Shown here in pieces: positions 1 to 7,823 of a stretch of DNA of 29,045 bases. Every line of letters starts with the position of its first letter. Positions within the stretch are counted from its first letter, which is position 1. This DNA is from an uncultured Eubacteriales bacterium. GTDB taxonomy: Bacteria > Bacillota > Clostridia > Christensenellales > QALW01. The stretch covers positions 1-29,045 of the forward strand of contig URIR01000024.1 in NCBI GenBank assembly GCA_900547955.1, given 5' to 3'. Below the pieces are notes generated by a model that saw only the letters and a list, made by a program, of their open reading frames with translations, ran no database searches and had not been told where the DNA came from. Position numbers and translations under genes: made by a program.

Positions 1-2
1 AT

Positions 3-2012
3 AACCGTATAGCCTGGCTGGCTCGCTCTATTTATCCCATGCGTTCGCTTGAAGAGGAGATATTTAAGGCTATAGTCAGCGAGGATGAAATGCACGACGG
101 GGCCAGCGCGGCGCTTTATCAAATAAGAAAGCAGATTCGTTCATGCCACGACCGTATACGGGAAAAATTAAACGCTTATATAAAAAAGCCCGAATTAAAT
201 AAATATTTGCAGGACGCCATAATAACTGTGCGCGGCGACAGATACGTTATACCTGTTAAGGCTGAAAATAAGGGCAGAGTCGGCGGCATTGTGCATGATC
301 AATCTTCCAGCGGCGCTACGCTTTTTATAGAACCGATGGCTGTTGTGGAAATAAATAATGAATTAAGGATACTCATTTCAAAGGAGCATGAGGAAATAGA
401 ACGTATCCTGCAAGTGTTTTCAGAGCAGATAAGGCTTAATGCCGACGCAATGGAGGGGAATTTAAGTGCGCTTATAAGCCTGGATTATATTTTTGCGCGT
501 GCAAAGCTTTCTGTGCAGTTAAAATGCGTGCGCCCTGAAATAAACCAGAAGGGCTATATCAATATTAAAAACGGACGGCACCCGCTTATTGATAAAAATA
601 AGGTGGTTCCTATAAACGTGTGGCTGGGGGATGAATTTACCGTTCTTTTGATAACGGGGCCTAATACCGGCGGCAAAACGGTTACATTAAAAATTATAGG
701 CCTGTTTTGCCTTATGGCTCAGTCGGGGCTGAACGTTCCGGCGGATATAGGAACGCAGCTAAGCGTTTTTGACGGGATATTCGCCGATATTGGCGACGAG
801 CAGAGCATAGAACAGTCTCTTTCCACCTTTTCTTCTCATATGACCAATATTGCGCGCATAATGAAAGAGGTTACTCCGAGGAGTCTTGTGCTTTTTGACG
901 AATTGGGTGCCGGCACCGACCCTAATGAAGGCGCGTCGCTGGCCATAGCGATTCTGGAGGATATCATTTCTATTGGGGCGCGGGCAGCAGCCACTACTCA
1001 TTACAGCGAACTAAAGGCGTATTCCATGACGGCGCAGAAGATGGAAAACGCTTCGGTTGAATTTGACGCGGTATCCTTAAAACCCACATATAAGCTGAAC
1101 GTAGGCGTTCCGGGCATGAGCAACGCGCTGGCGATATCCGAACGGCTGGGGCTGGATTCTAGACTGGTTAATAGGGCGAGAGAGCTTTTAAAGGCTGAGC
1201 GGGTGCGCTTTGAAAACGTGCTTCTAAAGGCTGAAGAGCACCGCCGGGAAACGCAGCGGGAGCTGGAAAATGCGCTGGCTGAAAAACAGGCGGCGCAGGC
1301 TGAGAGAACTAAGGCCGAACAGCTTAGAGAGGATTTGGAAAGGCAAAAATCTGGTATTCTGCAAAAAGCCAGGGAGGAAGCCCGGCGGCTTATTGAGGAG
1401 GCTGATAAGAAAGCCACTCAGTATATAGAGGAGCTAAAGGCGCTTAAAGAAAATGCCAGCGATGAAGCGCTTATAAAAATGCAGACAAAGCGCAAGGCTT
1501 TAAAGTCCAGTACGGAGGAAAAGATTTCAACGCCCCGCAGAGCGGGAGACGGAATAAAAAAGGAGCAGATTCGCGTAGGAGAAACAGTATTTGTGCATTC
1601 TATAGGTCAAAATGCTATAGTGCAGGCGCTGCCTAACTCCAAGGGCGAAATAAAGGTTCAGGCCGGCATATTGCAGATGAACGTTAAAGCCGAGGATGTT
1701 TCTCCGGCAGAAGCGCCGGTTAAACCTAGAGTTAATTCGTCAAGAGTGGTGCGTCAAAGCCCGCAGGTTTCCAGCAGCCTGGACGTTCGGGGCCAGACGG
1801 TTGACGAAGCCTGCATATATATAGACCGGTATCTGGACGAAGCTTATATGGCCCATCTTAATGAAGTGACTATTATACACGGCAAGGGCACAGGGGCTCT
1901 CAGAAGCGGAGTTATGAAATATTTAAAAGGTCATCCCAGAGTGAAGGGCCAGCGTCCGGGCCGATATGGAGAGGGGGAAATGGGGGTTACTGTGGTTACT
2001 CTGAAGCAATAA
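3..2012 (+). CDS. mutS2: Endonuclease MutS2, 5'-truncated by the window edge
   Basis: MutS2 is a MutS-family ATPase with a C-terminal Smr nuclease domain. It acts on recombination intermediates and, in some Firmicutes, on collided ribosomes. The frame is open to the first base, so the N-terminus is missing; the ATG at 39 is internal. Numbered from that ATG, the MutS core and connector come first, then Walker A GPNTGGKT (about 207-214) and Walker B LVLFDELGAGTDP (about 283-295). A long Glu/Lys/Arg-rich coiled coil follows (about 383-475). The Smr domain fills the last 75 residues with LDVRG and HGKGTGALR, so both ATPase and nuclease parts look intact. The distance to the next gene (138 bases with a promoter) suggests it ends its own transcription unit. 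The family call is certain; the repair versus ribosome role cannot be decided here. Confidence 0.96.
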   Translation, partial: NRIAWLARSIYPMRSLEEEIFKAIVSEDEMHDGASAALYQIRKQIRSCHDRIREKLNAYIKKPELNKYLQDAIITVRGDRYVIPVKAENKGRVGGIVHDQSSSGATLFIEPMAVVEINNELRILISKEHEEIERILQVFSEQIRLNADAMEGNLSALISLDYIFARAKLSVQLKCVRPEINQKGYINIKNGRHPLIDKNKVVPINVWLGDEFTVLLITGPNTGGKTVTLKIIGLFCLMAQSGLNVPADIGTQLSVFDGIFADIGDEQSIEQSLSTFSSHMTNIARIMKEVTPRSLVLFDELGAGTDPNEGASLAIAILEDIISIGARAAATTHYSELKAYSMTAQKMENASVEFDAVSLKPTYKLNVGVPGMSNALAISERLGLDSRLVNRARELLKAERVRFENVLLKAEEHRRETQRELENALAEKQAAQAERTKAEQLREDLERQKSGILQKAREEARRLIEEADKKATQYIEELKALKENASDEALIKMQTKRKALKSSTEEKISTPRRAGDGIKKEQIRVGETVFVHSIGQNAIVQALPNSKGEIKVQAGILQMNVKAEDVSPAEAPVKPRVNSSRVVRQSPQVSSSLDVRGQTVDEACIYIDRYLDEAYMAHLNEVTIIHGKGTGALRSGVMKYLKGHPRVKGQRPGRYGEGEMGVTVVTLKQ

Positions 2013-2071
2013 ATTGCGGCTGGAAGGGACAAAATCTATTTTTTAAGATTGATATAAAAATATATTAACAT

Positions 2072-2107
2072 TTTATTCATTGATTTTCATGCAATATAAT
2101 GTATAAT
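2072..2107 (+). promoter_or_regulatory. SigA-type promoter for the two-component/htrA unit
   Basis: Two overlapping readings exist in this AT-rich gap: TTTATT (2072-2077) with 17 bases to TATAAT (2095-2100), and TTGATT (2080-2085) with 16 bases to TATAAT (2102-2107). Either would start a transcript 40-50 bases before the response regulator. It is the only good promoter between mutS2 and the end of htrA. Confidence 0.55.
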
Positions 2108-2150
2108 TATCAACAATAAGTAATAGAAGGCTCAAGGAAAGGGCGGTTTT

Positions 2151-2828
2151 ATGAAAGGGAAAATACTTGTGGTGGATGATGATATCCACATTTGCGAGCT
2201 GGTTAAGCTTTATCTTGAAAAAGAGGAATATGAGGTCATTACGGCGCATGACGGAGGCGAAGGGCTGGAAAAATTCAAAAGCTGCAATCCCAATCTGGTC
2301 TTTCTTGATATAATGCTTCCGGTTATGGATGGGCTGCAGTTATGCCGGGAAATTCGGAGAATAAATAATACGCCCATTATTATGCTGAGCGCTAAGGGTG
2401 AAACGTTTGATAAAGTCTTAGGGCTTGAATTGGGAGCGGACGATTATATTGTCAAGCCCTTTGAGCCTAAGGAGCTGCTGGCTCGGGTAAAAGCAATGCT
2501 GCGCCGCAGCAGCACGCATGAGGAAACTGTCAATCAATACACCTATAACGACCTTACCGTTAATATTTCGGATTATACGGTTATATTCCGCGGCAAGGAG
2601 CTGGAAATGCCGCCAAAGGAAATAGAGTTGCTTTATTTCCTTGCATCCCATCCCAACAAGGTTTTTACCCGGGAACAGCTGCTGGAACAGGTGTGGGGCT
2701 TTGAATACTTTGGAGATTCGCGCACAGTAGACGTGCATATTAAGCGTATAAGAGAAAAAATGCCCGAACCTGAAGGATGGAGCATTAAAACCGTTTGGGG
2801 AATAGGGTATAAATTCGAGGTGAAATAG
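2151..2828 (+). CDS. OmpR/PhoB-family response regulator
   Basis: This is a cytoplasmic DNA-binding response regulator of 225 residues, the normal OmpR-family length. The receiver domain (about 1-120) has the acidic pocket D9-D10-D11, phospho-acceptor D53 in VFLDIMLP, S80 and K102 in the KPF motif. The winged-helix effector domain (about 128-224) ends in the usual wing sequence VWGIGYKF. The start follows a purine-rich ribosome site (AAGGAAAGGG). The sensor kinase begins 3 bases after its stop and htrA follows, so the three genes are probably one operon. By analogy with CssRS-HtrA of Bacillus, I infer it responds to misfolded secreted proteins and controls the protease. It could equally be a PhoP/WalR-like regulator; the target is not visible in the sequence. 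Confidence 0.95.
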   Translation: MKGKILVVDDDIHICELVKLYLEKEEYEVITAHDGGEGLEKFKSCNPNLVFLDIMLPVMDGLQLCREIRRINNTPIIMLSAKGETFDKVLGLELGADDYIVKPFEPKELLARVKAMLRRSSTHEETVNQYTYNDLTVNISDYTVIFRGKELEMPPKEIELLYFLASHPNKVFTREQLLEQVWGFEYFGDSRTVDVHIKRIREKMPEPEGWSIKTVWGIGYKFEVK

Positions 2829-2831
2829 CGC

Positions 2832-4292
2832 ATGAGGGGCAGCGTGCTCGCCAAAATGATAGGTCTTTATATGTTAATGGCCTTTATGTTCCTTGGAGTT
2901 GTGGGAAGTGTGCTTCTTGAAGCATGCCGAAAGGAAATTTCCAATGTGCGAATAGAGCTGCTTTCCAGCCGGGCGAGCGCGGTAGTTAAAATGGCTGTCA
3001 GGTTTGAGGACCCGGACGATTATATGCTGCAGGGCTTTTTGCAGTCTATCGCTAATGAATTTGACGCGGTTATACAGATATACGACGGCGAAGGAAATTA
3101 TCTCTGCGGCACGGACGCGGCTCTTATAGGCCTGGGAGTATCTCAGGAGGAGGATATTAGGCTGGATGCGGGCCTGCTGAAAAAACTGCTGGAAAACACT
3201 CAGAACGGGTCGGTATATATAAAGGCGGATTATTTCAGTTCGCGGTATTCCTCCAGATATTCAACAGTAGCCGTTGCGGCGGATGTTCCCTTTTCCAATT
3301 CAGAAAAGAGAATAGCCATTCTGCATTCGGATGAAAGCGTTATATATGATTCCTACTATAAAATACTAAGCGGGATATGGGTGCCGCTGGCGGCGGTGCT
3401 TATTTTCAGCATTATATTAATTATAATGACTAATTACCGCATGGTTATTCCTTTAACGCAGATGAACGCGGCTGCAAAGGCGATAGCGAACGGCAATTTT
3501 TCAAAGCGAATATACGTTAATACAAGAGACGAGGTAGGGCAGCTGGCCAAGAGCTTTAATAAAATGGCTGAGGAGCTTTCTTCGACTGATACAATGCGCA
3601 AGGATTTTGTCGCTAACGTAAGCCATGAATTGCGTTCCCCCCTTACAAGCATTACCGGATTTGTTCAGGGGATGCTGGACGGCACTATTCCCGAAAGCGA
3701 ATATAGAAAATATTTAGAGATAGTTTTAGCTGAATCTCAGAGGCTAAGCCGCCTTACTAAGGAGATGCTTGATTTAACCCGCATTGAATCGGGCAATATG
3801 CCGCTGAATAAGACGGTTTTTGATATAAACGAGCTTATAAGGCGCGTAATTATAACTAAGGAAAATGCTCTTGAAAATAAACAGCTTGATTTGGAGATAG
3901 ATTTTAAAGAAGAAAAGATAAATGTTTATGCCGATCAGGGCGGCATAGAGCAGGTGCTTGTAAATCTTTTGGATAACGCTATAAAATTTACTCCTGAGGG
4001 CGGCCGTATATCGTTGGCTTCGTATATTAAAGAGGGCAAAGCTGTTGTTGCTATCAGGGATACGGGCACAGGCATAAAGGCGGATATTCTTCCTCATATA
4101 TGGGAAAGATTTTATACTGAAAATAAATCGCGCACGGGAAGCAAGGGCGTAGGTCTGGGGCTTTCTATTGTTAAACGGATAATGGTGCAGCACGGCCAGG
4201 ATATAACCGCGCAGTCGGAGGAGGGAAGGGGTTCTGTCTTTACCTTCACTCTGGAGCTTGCACCTAAAAGTAAATCCAAATTAATTGAATAG
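2832..4292 (+). CDS. Membrane sensor histidine kinase
   Basis: This is the partner kinase of the preceding regulator, 486 residues. Domains in order: transmembrane helix 1 (about 7-30), an extracytoplasmic sensor region of about 150 residues, transmembrane helix 2 (about 181-200), HAMP (about 203-255), HisKA with phospho-acceptor H265 in NVSHELRSPLTSI, and HATPase with the N box VNLLDNAIKF, G1 DTGTGI and G2 GVGLGLSI. The sensor region is not one I recognise; it contains a short local duplication (SSRYSSRYS, about 136-144). The ribosome site is GAGGTG inside the regulator's 3' end, implying translational coupling. All catalytic motifs are present, so this is an active HPK1-type kinase. The signal is unknown; position next to htrA suggests envelope stress. 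Confidence 0.95.
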   Translation: MRGSVLAKMIGLYMLMAFMFLGVVGSVLLEACRKEISNVRIELLSSRASAVVKMAVRFEDPDDYMLQGFLQSIANEFDAVIQIYDGEGNYLCGTDAALIGLGVSQEEDIRLDAGLLKKLLENTQNGSVYIKADYFSSRYSSRYSTVAVAADVPFSNSEKRIAILHSDESVIYDSYYKILSGIWVPLAAVLIFSIILIIMTNYRMVIPLTQMNAAAKAIANGNFSKRIYVNTRDEVGQLAKSFNKMAEELSSTDTMRKDFVANVSHELRSPLTSITGFVQGMLDGTIPESEYRKYLEIVLAESQRLSRLTKEMLDLTRIESGNMPLNKTVFDINELIRRVIITKENALENKQLDLEIDFKEEKINVYADQGGIEQVLVNLLDNAIKFTPEGGRISLASYIKEGKAVVAIRDTGTGIKADILPHIWERFYTENKSRTGSKGVGLGLSIVKRIMVQHGQDITAQSEEGRGSVFTFTLELAPKSKSKLIE

Positions 4293-4350
4293 CTAAAGGT
4301 TTATCTTACAAATAACGGGGCGCCTCAGTACGCCCGGAAGGGAAGTAAAT

Positions 4351-5637
4351 ATGGACGAGCAGAACAAATTTAATTCTGATGAACAAAATCAATTCCAGGA
4401 GCAATCCAACGAAAGGGCTGAACAAGCTCCTCAAGATGATTATCAGGGGCCTTTTAACAGCTATCAAGCACAGCCGCAACCTCCTAAAAGTCCTAAGAAA
4501 CGAGGAGGAGGAATAGGCGTCGCGGCCGTTATATGCATAATAATAGGTTCGCTTATAATCGGTTCTGTTTTGGGAGTTTCTGTAATTTATAGTTTGGATA
4601 ATTCCAGATTTAACAACGGACCGGCCAATACGGCTTCTCCTCAGGCGCCTCAGAATACTGCCGGCTCGATAAATTCCGATTTGCTAAGGCCGGGTACTAC
4701 GGAAATTCCAGACGTATCGGCGCCGGCTATTTCTCAGGAGGAGCCTATCGTCGAAATAGCTGAAAAACGCGGCCCTTCTGTTGTGTCTATATTTGTAGAG
4801 ACTCCTACGGGTCAGGGCTGGGGTTCAGGCGTTATATTTACCGAGGACGGCTATATAATTACTAATCATCATGTTGTGGAAAATGCGCAGCGCATTACTG
4901 TATATCTGTCGGACGGCACGGAATTAGAGGCAGGCTTGGCGGGAACAGATGAACGTACAGAGCTGGCTGTGGTGAAAATACTTAAAGAGGGCACATATCC
5001 GGCCGCGCCTTTAGGAAATTCGTCTGATTTGAAGGTAGGCGAGCTGGTGGTTGTTATAGGTACGCCTCTGGGACTCTCCAGTACAGTTACTTCGGGTATT
5101 GTAAGCGCGCTGGACCGTACTGTAGACGCGGATGGACGGCGCTTTCAAATGATACAGACTGATGCTGCGGTTAATCCGGGCAACAGCGGCGGCCCGCTGT
5201 TTGATAAAGAGGGCAATGTCATAGGTATAATTACCATGAAAGAAGTTACTACTTATGATTCCAACGGAAACGCTATAAGCGTCGAGGGATTGGGCTACGC
5301 AATTCCTATAGATGACGCTAAAAGCATAGTGCTTCAGCTTATGAACGACGGCAAAGTAACGCGCGCTGGTTTGGGGATAACCTGCAGCACCGCATACGAC
5401 CGTTTTACCGGCGAAGAAGCGGGCGTTATAATAGCTTCAATAGTTGAGGGCGGGCCTGCGGCTAACGCCGGATTAAATGTGGACGACGTTATAGTGGAGG
5501 TTGACGGAGAAGCCGTGTCCAACCTGGCTGACTTAACGGCTATTATGGAAAGCAAAGCCGTAGGCGATGAAATAACTGTAACCGCTCTGCGCCGCGGGGA
5601 ACGTATGGATTTTAAATTACTGCTGGACGTTCTGTAA
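4351..5637 (+). CDS. Membrane-anchored HtrA/DegP-type serine protease, catalytic Asp replaced by Glu
   Basis: This is an HtrA (S1C) protease of 428 residues that degrades misfolded proteins outside the membrane. The N-terminal 53 residues are cytoplasmic, rich in Gln, Asn and Pro, ending in a Lys/Arg cluster. A single transmembrane anchor follows (about 54-81), then a Ser/Pro/Ala linker, the trypsin-like domain (about 130-325) and one PDZ domain (about 335-428). Catalytic His is H174 in TNHHV and Ser is S279 in NPGNSGGPL. The family's catalytic Asp, normally in a TDLAVLK context, is E204 here (TELAVVK, codon GAG). PDZ and oxyanion loops look normal, so the protein is not decayed. A small GGGCG/CGCCC hairpin (4318-4335) precedes its ribosome site. 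It follows a two-component system by 58 bases and is probably co-transcribed with it. Whether E204 supports normal proteolysis is open. Confidence 0.95.
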   Translation: MDEQNKFNSDEQNQFQEQSNERAEQAPQDDYQGPFNSYQAQPQPPKSPKKRGGGIGVAAVICIIIGSLIIGSVLGVSVIYSLDNSRFNNGPANTASPQAPQNTAGSINSDLLRPGTTEIPDVSAPAISQEEPIVEIAEKRGPSVVSIFVETPTGQGWGSGVIFTEDGYIITNHHVVENAQRITVYLSDGTELEAGLAGTDERTELAVVKILKEGTYPAAPLGNSSDLKVGELVVVIGTPLGLSSTVTSGIVSALDRTVDADGRRFQMIQTDAAVNPGNSGGPLFDKEGNVIGIITMKEVTTYDSNGNAISVEGLGYAIPIDDAKSIVLQLMNDGKVTRAGLGITCSTAYDRFTGEEAGVIIASIVEGGPAANAGLNVDDVIVEVDGEAVSNLADLTAIMESKAVGDEITVTALRRGERMDFKLLLDVL

Positions 5638-5653
5638 AATGATGCATAACCGC

Positions 5654-5724
5654 TTAATATGCCCCGTATAATTTAGCATAGCTGCTTAAAATGCTAAATT
5701 AAAAATTAAGAGGGGGCATATTAA
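5654..5724 (+). promoter_or_regulatory. Nested inverted repeat sequestering a ribosome binding site
   Basis: TTAATATGCCCC (5654-5665) is perfectly complementary to GGGGCATATTAA (5713-5724), which covers most of the Shine-Dalgarno sequence and the first base of the start codon of the next gene. Inside it, AATTTAGCAT (5670-5679) pairs perfectly with ATGCTAAATT (5691-5700) around an 11-base loop. As RNA this is a 12-bp outer stem with a 10-bp inner stem. No U-tract follows either stem, so it is not a normal terminator. I infer a translational control element; no known riboswitch class is recognised. Confidence 0.7.
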
Positions 5725-6140
5725 TGCGGACAAAACGCAAAGCAGCCGTCCATGCGGGCGGCAATACGCTGTTAGGCTATTTTCTTAATCTTTTAAAGGG
5801 CACGGCGGCCGGGCTTATAGTAACGGTTGCGGCGCTGCTGCTCTTTGCTCTGCTGGTTAAATTGTTCCATATAGGGGACGGAGCAATACCCGCGGTGAAC
5901 ATGGTAATAAAAATCGGCAGTATATTTGTAGGCGTGCTGGTAACCTTAAAATTCATTCACGAGCGCGGATATCTGGCCGGCGGATTAACGGGCATTTTAT
6001 ATATTTTGCTTTCATTTGCCGTGTTTTCTCTTTTCAAGGGAGATTGGAGCGCTTTGGATACGCTGGTTGTAGATTTGCTTACCGGATTGGCGGCCGGACT
6101 GCTTTCTGGAATATTAATTGCAAACATAAAGAAAAAATAG
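5724..6140 (+). CDS. Small four-helix membrane protein, TIGR04086-like
   Basis: This is a 138-residue hydrophobic protein with a basic N-terminus and about four transmembrane helices (roughly 24-48, 60-78, 84-106 and 112-134), ending in IANIKKK. It resembles the uncharacterised clostridial membrane family TIGR04086, which I recall lying near SCIFF and secDF genes as here. No catalytic motif is visible, so no function is assigned. The start is fixed by the strong AGGGGG ribosome site 7 bases upstream. That site is locked in the inverted repeat described at 5654-5724, making translational regulation likely. The gene sits 86 bases after htrA and 82 bases before the SCIFF precursor, which has its own promoter. 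Confidence 0.75.
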   Translation: MRTKRKAAVHAGGNTLLGYFLNLLKGTAAGLIVTVAALLLFALLVKLFHIGDGAIPAVNMVIKIGSIFVGVLVTLKFIHERGYLAGGLTGILYILLSFAVFSLFKGDWSALDTLVVDLLTGLAAGLLSGILIANIKKK

Positions 6141-6141
6141 C

Positions 6142-6170
6142 TTGCTGAAACTGCGGAAAAAATGTATAAT
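6142..6170 (+). promoter_or_regulatory. SigA-type promoter for the SCIFF genes
   Basis: TTGCTG (6142-6147), a 17-base spacer and a perfect TATAAT (6165-6170) begin directly after the stop codon of the membrane protein gene. The predicted transcript has a leader of about 45 bases before the SCIFF precursor. Confidence 0.75.
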
Positions 6171-6222
6171 GTCTACGGTTAAATAATTTTGGCTGCAGGC
6201 CATACAAAAGGAGTTGTCTTTT

Positions 6223-6363
6223 ATGAAAAGAATAGTTACTATCAGTAAGCCCTGCCTTAATAAGGACGTTAAGAAATCGGGCTGCGGCGAATGTCAGGCA
6301 AGCTGCCAGAGCGCGTGCAAAACCTCATGCACGGTGGGTAATCAGTCCTGCGAAAGAAAATAA
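6223..6363 (+). CDS. scfA: SCIFF ranthipeptide precursor (six-cysteine in forty-five)
   Basis: This is a 46-residue ribosomally made peptide, MKRIVTISKPCLNKD at the start and the hallmark core GCGECQASCQSACKTSC. The cysteines are C11, C21, C24, C28, C32, C36 and C43. The last six are the family's invariant set; C11 in the leader is extra relative to the six-cysteine name. Radical SAM maturation of SCIFF peptides is known to create thioether bonds from Cys sulfur to backbone-proximal carbons of other residues (ranthipeptides), often to the Thr/Ser between cysteines. The start is set by the AAAGGAG ribosome site 8 bases upstream. Its own promoter lies at 6142-6170 and an attenuator follows, so the precursor should be made in excess over its maturase. 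The biological role of SCIFF is still poorly known; quorum-like signalling has been proposed in Clostridium. Confidence 0.95.
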   Translation: MKRIVTISKPCLNKDVKKSGCGECQASCQSACKTSCTVGNQSCERK

Positions 6364-6383
6364 TTTTATAGTTTTTTTGCTAA

Positions 6384-6424
6384 GAATCTGTGTCTTTTGT
6401 TTTTAAGGCACAGATTCGATTTTT
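6384..6424 (+). terminator. Attenuator between SCIFF precursor and maturase
   Basis: GAATCTGTG (6384-6392) pairs with CACAGATTC (6409-6417), extendable by a wobble and a further pair, around a T-rich loop. GATTTTT follows. Partial termination here would set a high precursor to enzyme ratio. It sits 21 bases after the precursor stop and 22 bases before the maturase start. Confidence 0.65.
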
Positions 6425-6446
6425 GTTATATACTGGAGTTTTTTTG

Positions 6447-7823
6447 ATGATACATACTTTTGAATGTCTTGGAACTTATATTCTGTTGGACGTTGAGAGC
6501 GGAGCAGTTTATTCTGTGGACAAGCTAATCTTTGATATAGCCTCGTTAATGGAGCGCCATTTCGGAGAAGAGGAAATGATTGCAAAGCTTTCGGCATTAT
6601 ATTCCAATGACGATATTTTGGATGCGTTATCTGAAATCAGGGAATTGGAAGCGCAGGGCGCTTTTAATTCACAATCTGACAGTCAAGCTGTAAAAGAAGC
6701 CGCAGCCAGAAATAAAAATGTAATTAAGTCTATGTGTCTGCATATGGCGCACGACTGCAATCTCCGCTGCCAGTATTGCTTTGCATCCACAGGGGATTTT
6801 CACGGAGAGCGTGCGCTTATGCCGCTGGATGTGGCTAAAGCCGCTATGGATTTTTTAATTGCCAGCAGCGGCTCGCGCAGAAATCTTGAGGTTGACTTTT
6901 TCGGCGGGGAACCGCTTATGAATTTTGAGGTGGTAAAGAAAACGGTAGAATATGGCAGAAGCCTTGAAAAGCAGCATGATAAAAATATTCGTTTCACCAT
7001 AACAACAAACGGTTTGCTGCTTAATCAGGATATTCTGGATTTTATAAACCGGGAGATGAATAACGTTGTCGTCAGCATAGACGGACGTCCTGAAATACAT
7101 AACCGTATGCGCAAAACCGTTAAGGGCGGACCGTCGTTTGATTTAGTTGCTCCAAACGCGCTTAAAATAGCTCAATCGCGCGGTCAGGAAAAATATTATG
7201 TGAGAGGCACCTTTACCGCCTATAATACTGATTTTTCGAAAGATGCGGAATTTTTGGCAGATTACGGCTTTAAACAGCTTTCGCTGGAGCCGGTAGTGAC
7301 GGACGAAAAGGATGAATATGCTTTAACTGAAAAGCATTTGAATCAGCTATATCAGGAATATGAGAAGCTTGCCCGAATATATTTGGACCGTTCTGAAACG
7401 GATAAAAGCTTTAATTTCTTTCATTTTATGCTGGATTTGTCCGGAGGGCCGTGTCTAGTTAAAAGAGTGACGGGCTGCGGCGCAGGTAATGAATATGTTG
7501 CGGTAACTCCTTCGGGCGACATATATCCATGTCATCAATTTGCTGGCAATCCGGAAACCAGAATGGGCAATGTGCTGGATGGGACGTTTAATACTCAGGC
7601 TCAGAAAAAGTATAAATCGTGCAATGTGCTGAATAAGGAAGAATGCTCGAACTGCTGGGCAAAATATTATTGCAGCGGCGGCTGTGCGGCCAATGCATAT
7701 ATATATAACGGCGATATAAACAAGCCGTATAAGATGGCTTGCTTATTGGAGAAAAAGCGCCTGGAATGCGCGCTGGCTATTTATGCAATAAAGCATTTAA
7801 AGGAGGGTATTGTTAATGATTAG
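6447..7823 (+). CDS. scfB: Radical SAM/SPASM thioether-forming SCIFF peptide maturase
   Basis: This enzyme uses S-adenosylmethionine and [4Fe-4S] clusters to install thioether cross-links in the SCIFF precursor encoded just upstream. It has 458 residues from the ATG at 6447 (MIHTFECLG), the family's usual start, preceded by GGAG. An in-frame GTG at 6390 would add 19 residues but lies inside the attenuator hairpin and lacks a ribosome site. The order is an N-terminal peptide-recognition (RRE-like) region (about 1-85), the radical SAM core with C104-N-L-R-C108-Q-Y-C111 and the GGEP motif (FFGGEPLM), then a SPASM-type cluster domain with CGAGNEYVAVTPSGDIYPC and CSNCWAKYYCSGGC. All cluster cysteines are present. 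It overlaps the following gene by 8 bases. Confidence 0.94.
   Translation: MIHTFECLGTYILLDVESGAVYSVDKLIFDIASLMERHFGEEEMIAKLSALYSNDDILDALSEIRELEAQGAFNSQSDSQAVKEAAARNKNVIKSMCLHMAHDCNLRCQYCFASTGDFHGERALMPLDVAKAAMDFLIASSGSRRNLEVDFFGGEPLMNFEVVKKTVEYGRSLEKQHDKNIRFTITTNGLLLNQDILDFINREMNNVVVSIDGRPEIHNRMRKTVKGGPSFDLVAPNALKIAQSRGQEKYYVRGTFTAYNTDFSKDAEFLADYGFKQLSLEPVVTDEKDEYALTEKHLNQLYQEYEKLARIYLDRSETDKSFNFFHFMLDLSGGPCLVKRVTGCGAGNEYVAVTPSGDIYPCHQFAGNPETRMGNVLDGTFNTQAQKKYKSCNVLNKEECSNCWAKYYCSGGCAANAYIYNGDINKPYKMACLLEKKRLECALAIYAIKHLKEGIVND

Noticed and set aside
3774..4193. A 139-residue minus-strand open frame
   Set aside because: It is antisense to the kinase ATPase domain, with no ribosome site and biased Tyr/Ile composition typical of a shadow frame.
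5670..5700. Terminator for htrA
   Set aside because: The inner stem is AT-rich and followed by AAAAATTAAG rather than a T-run.
6390..6446. GTG start giving the SCIFF maturase 19 extra residues
   Set aside because: The extension lies in the attenuator hairpin, has no ribosome site, and the family begins at the MIHTF position.
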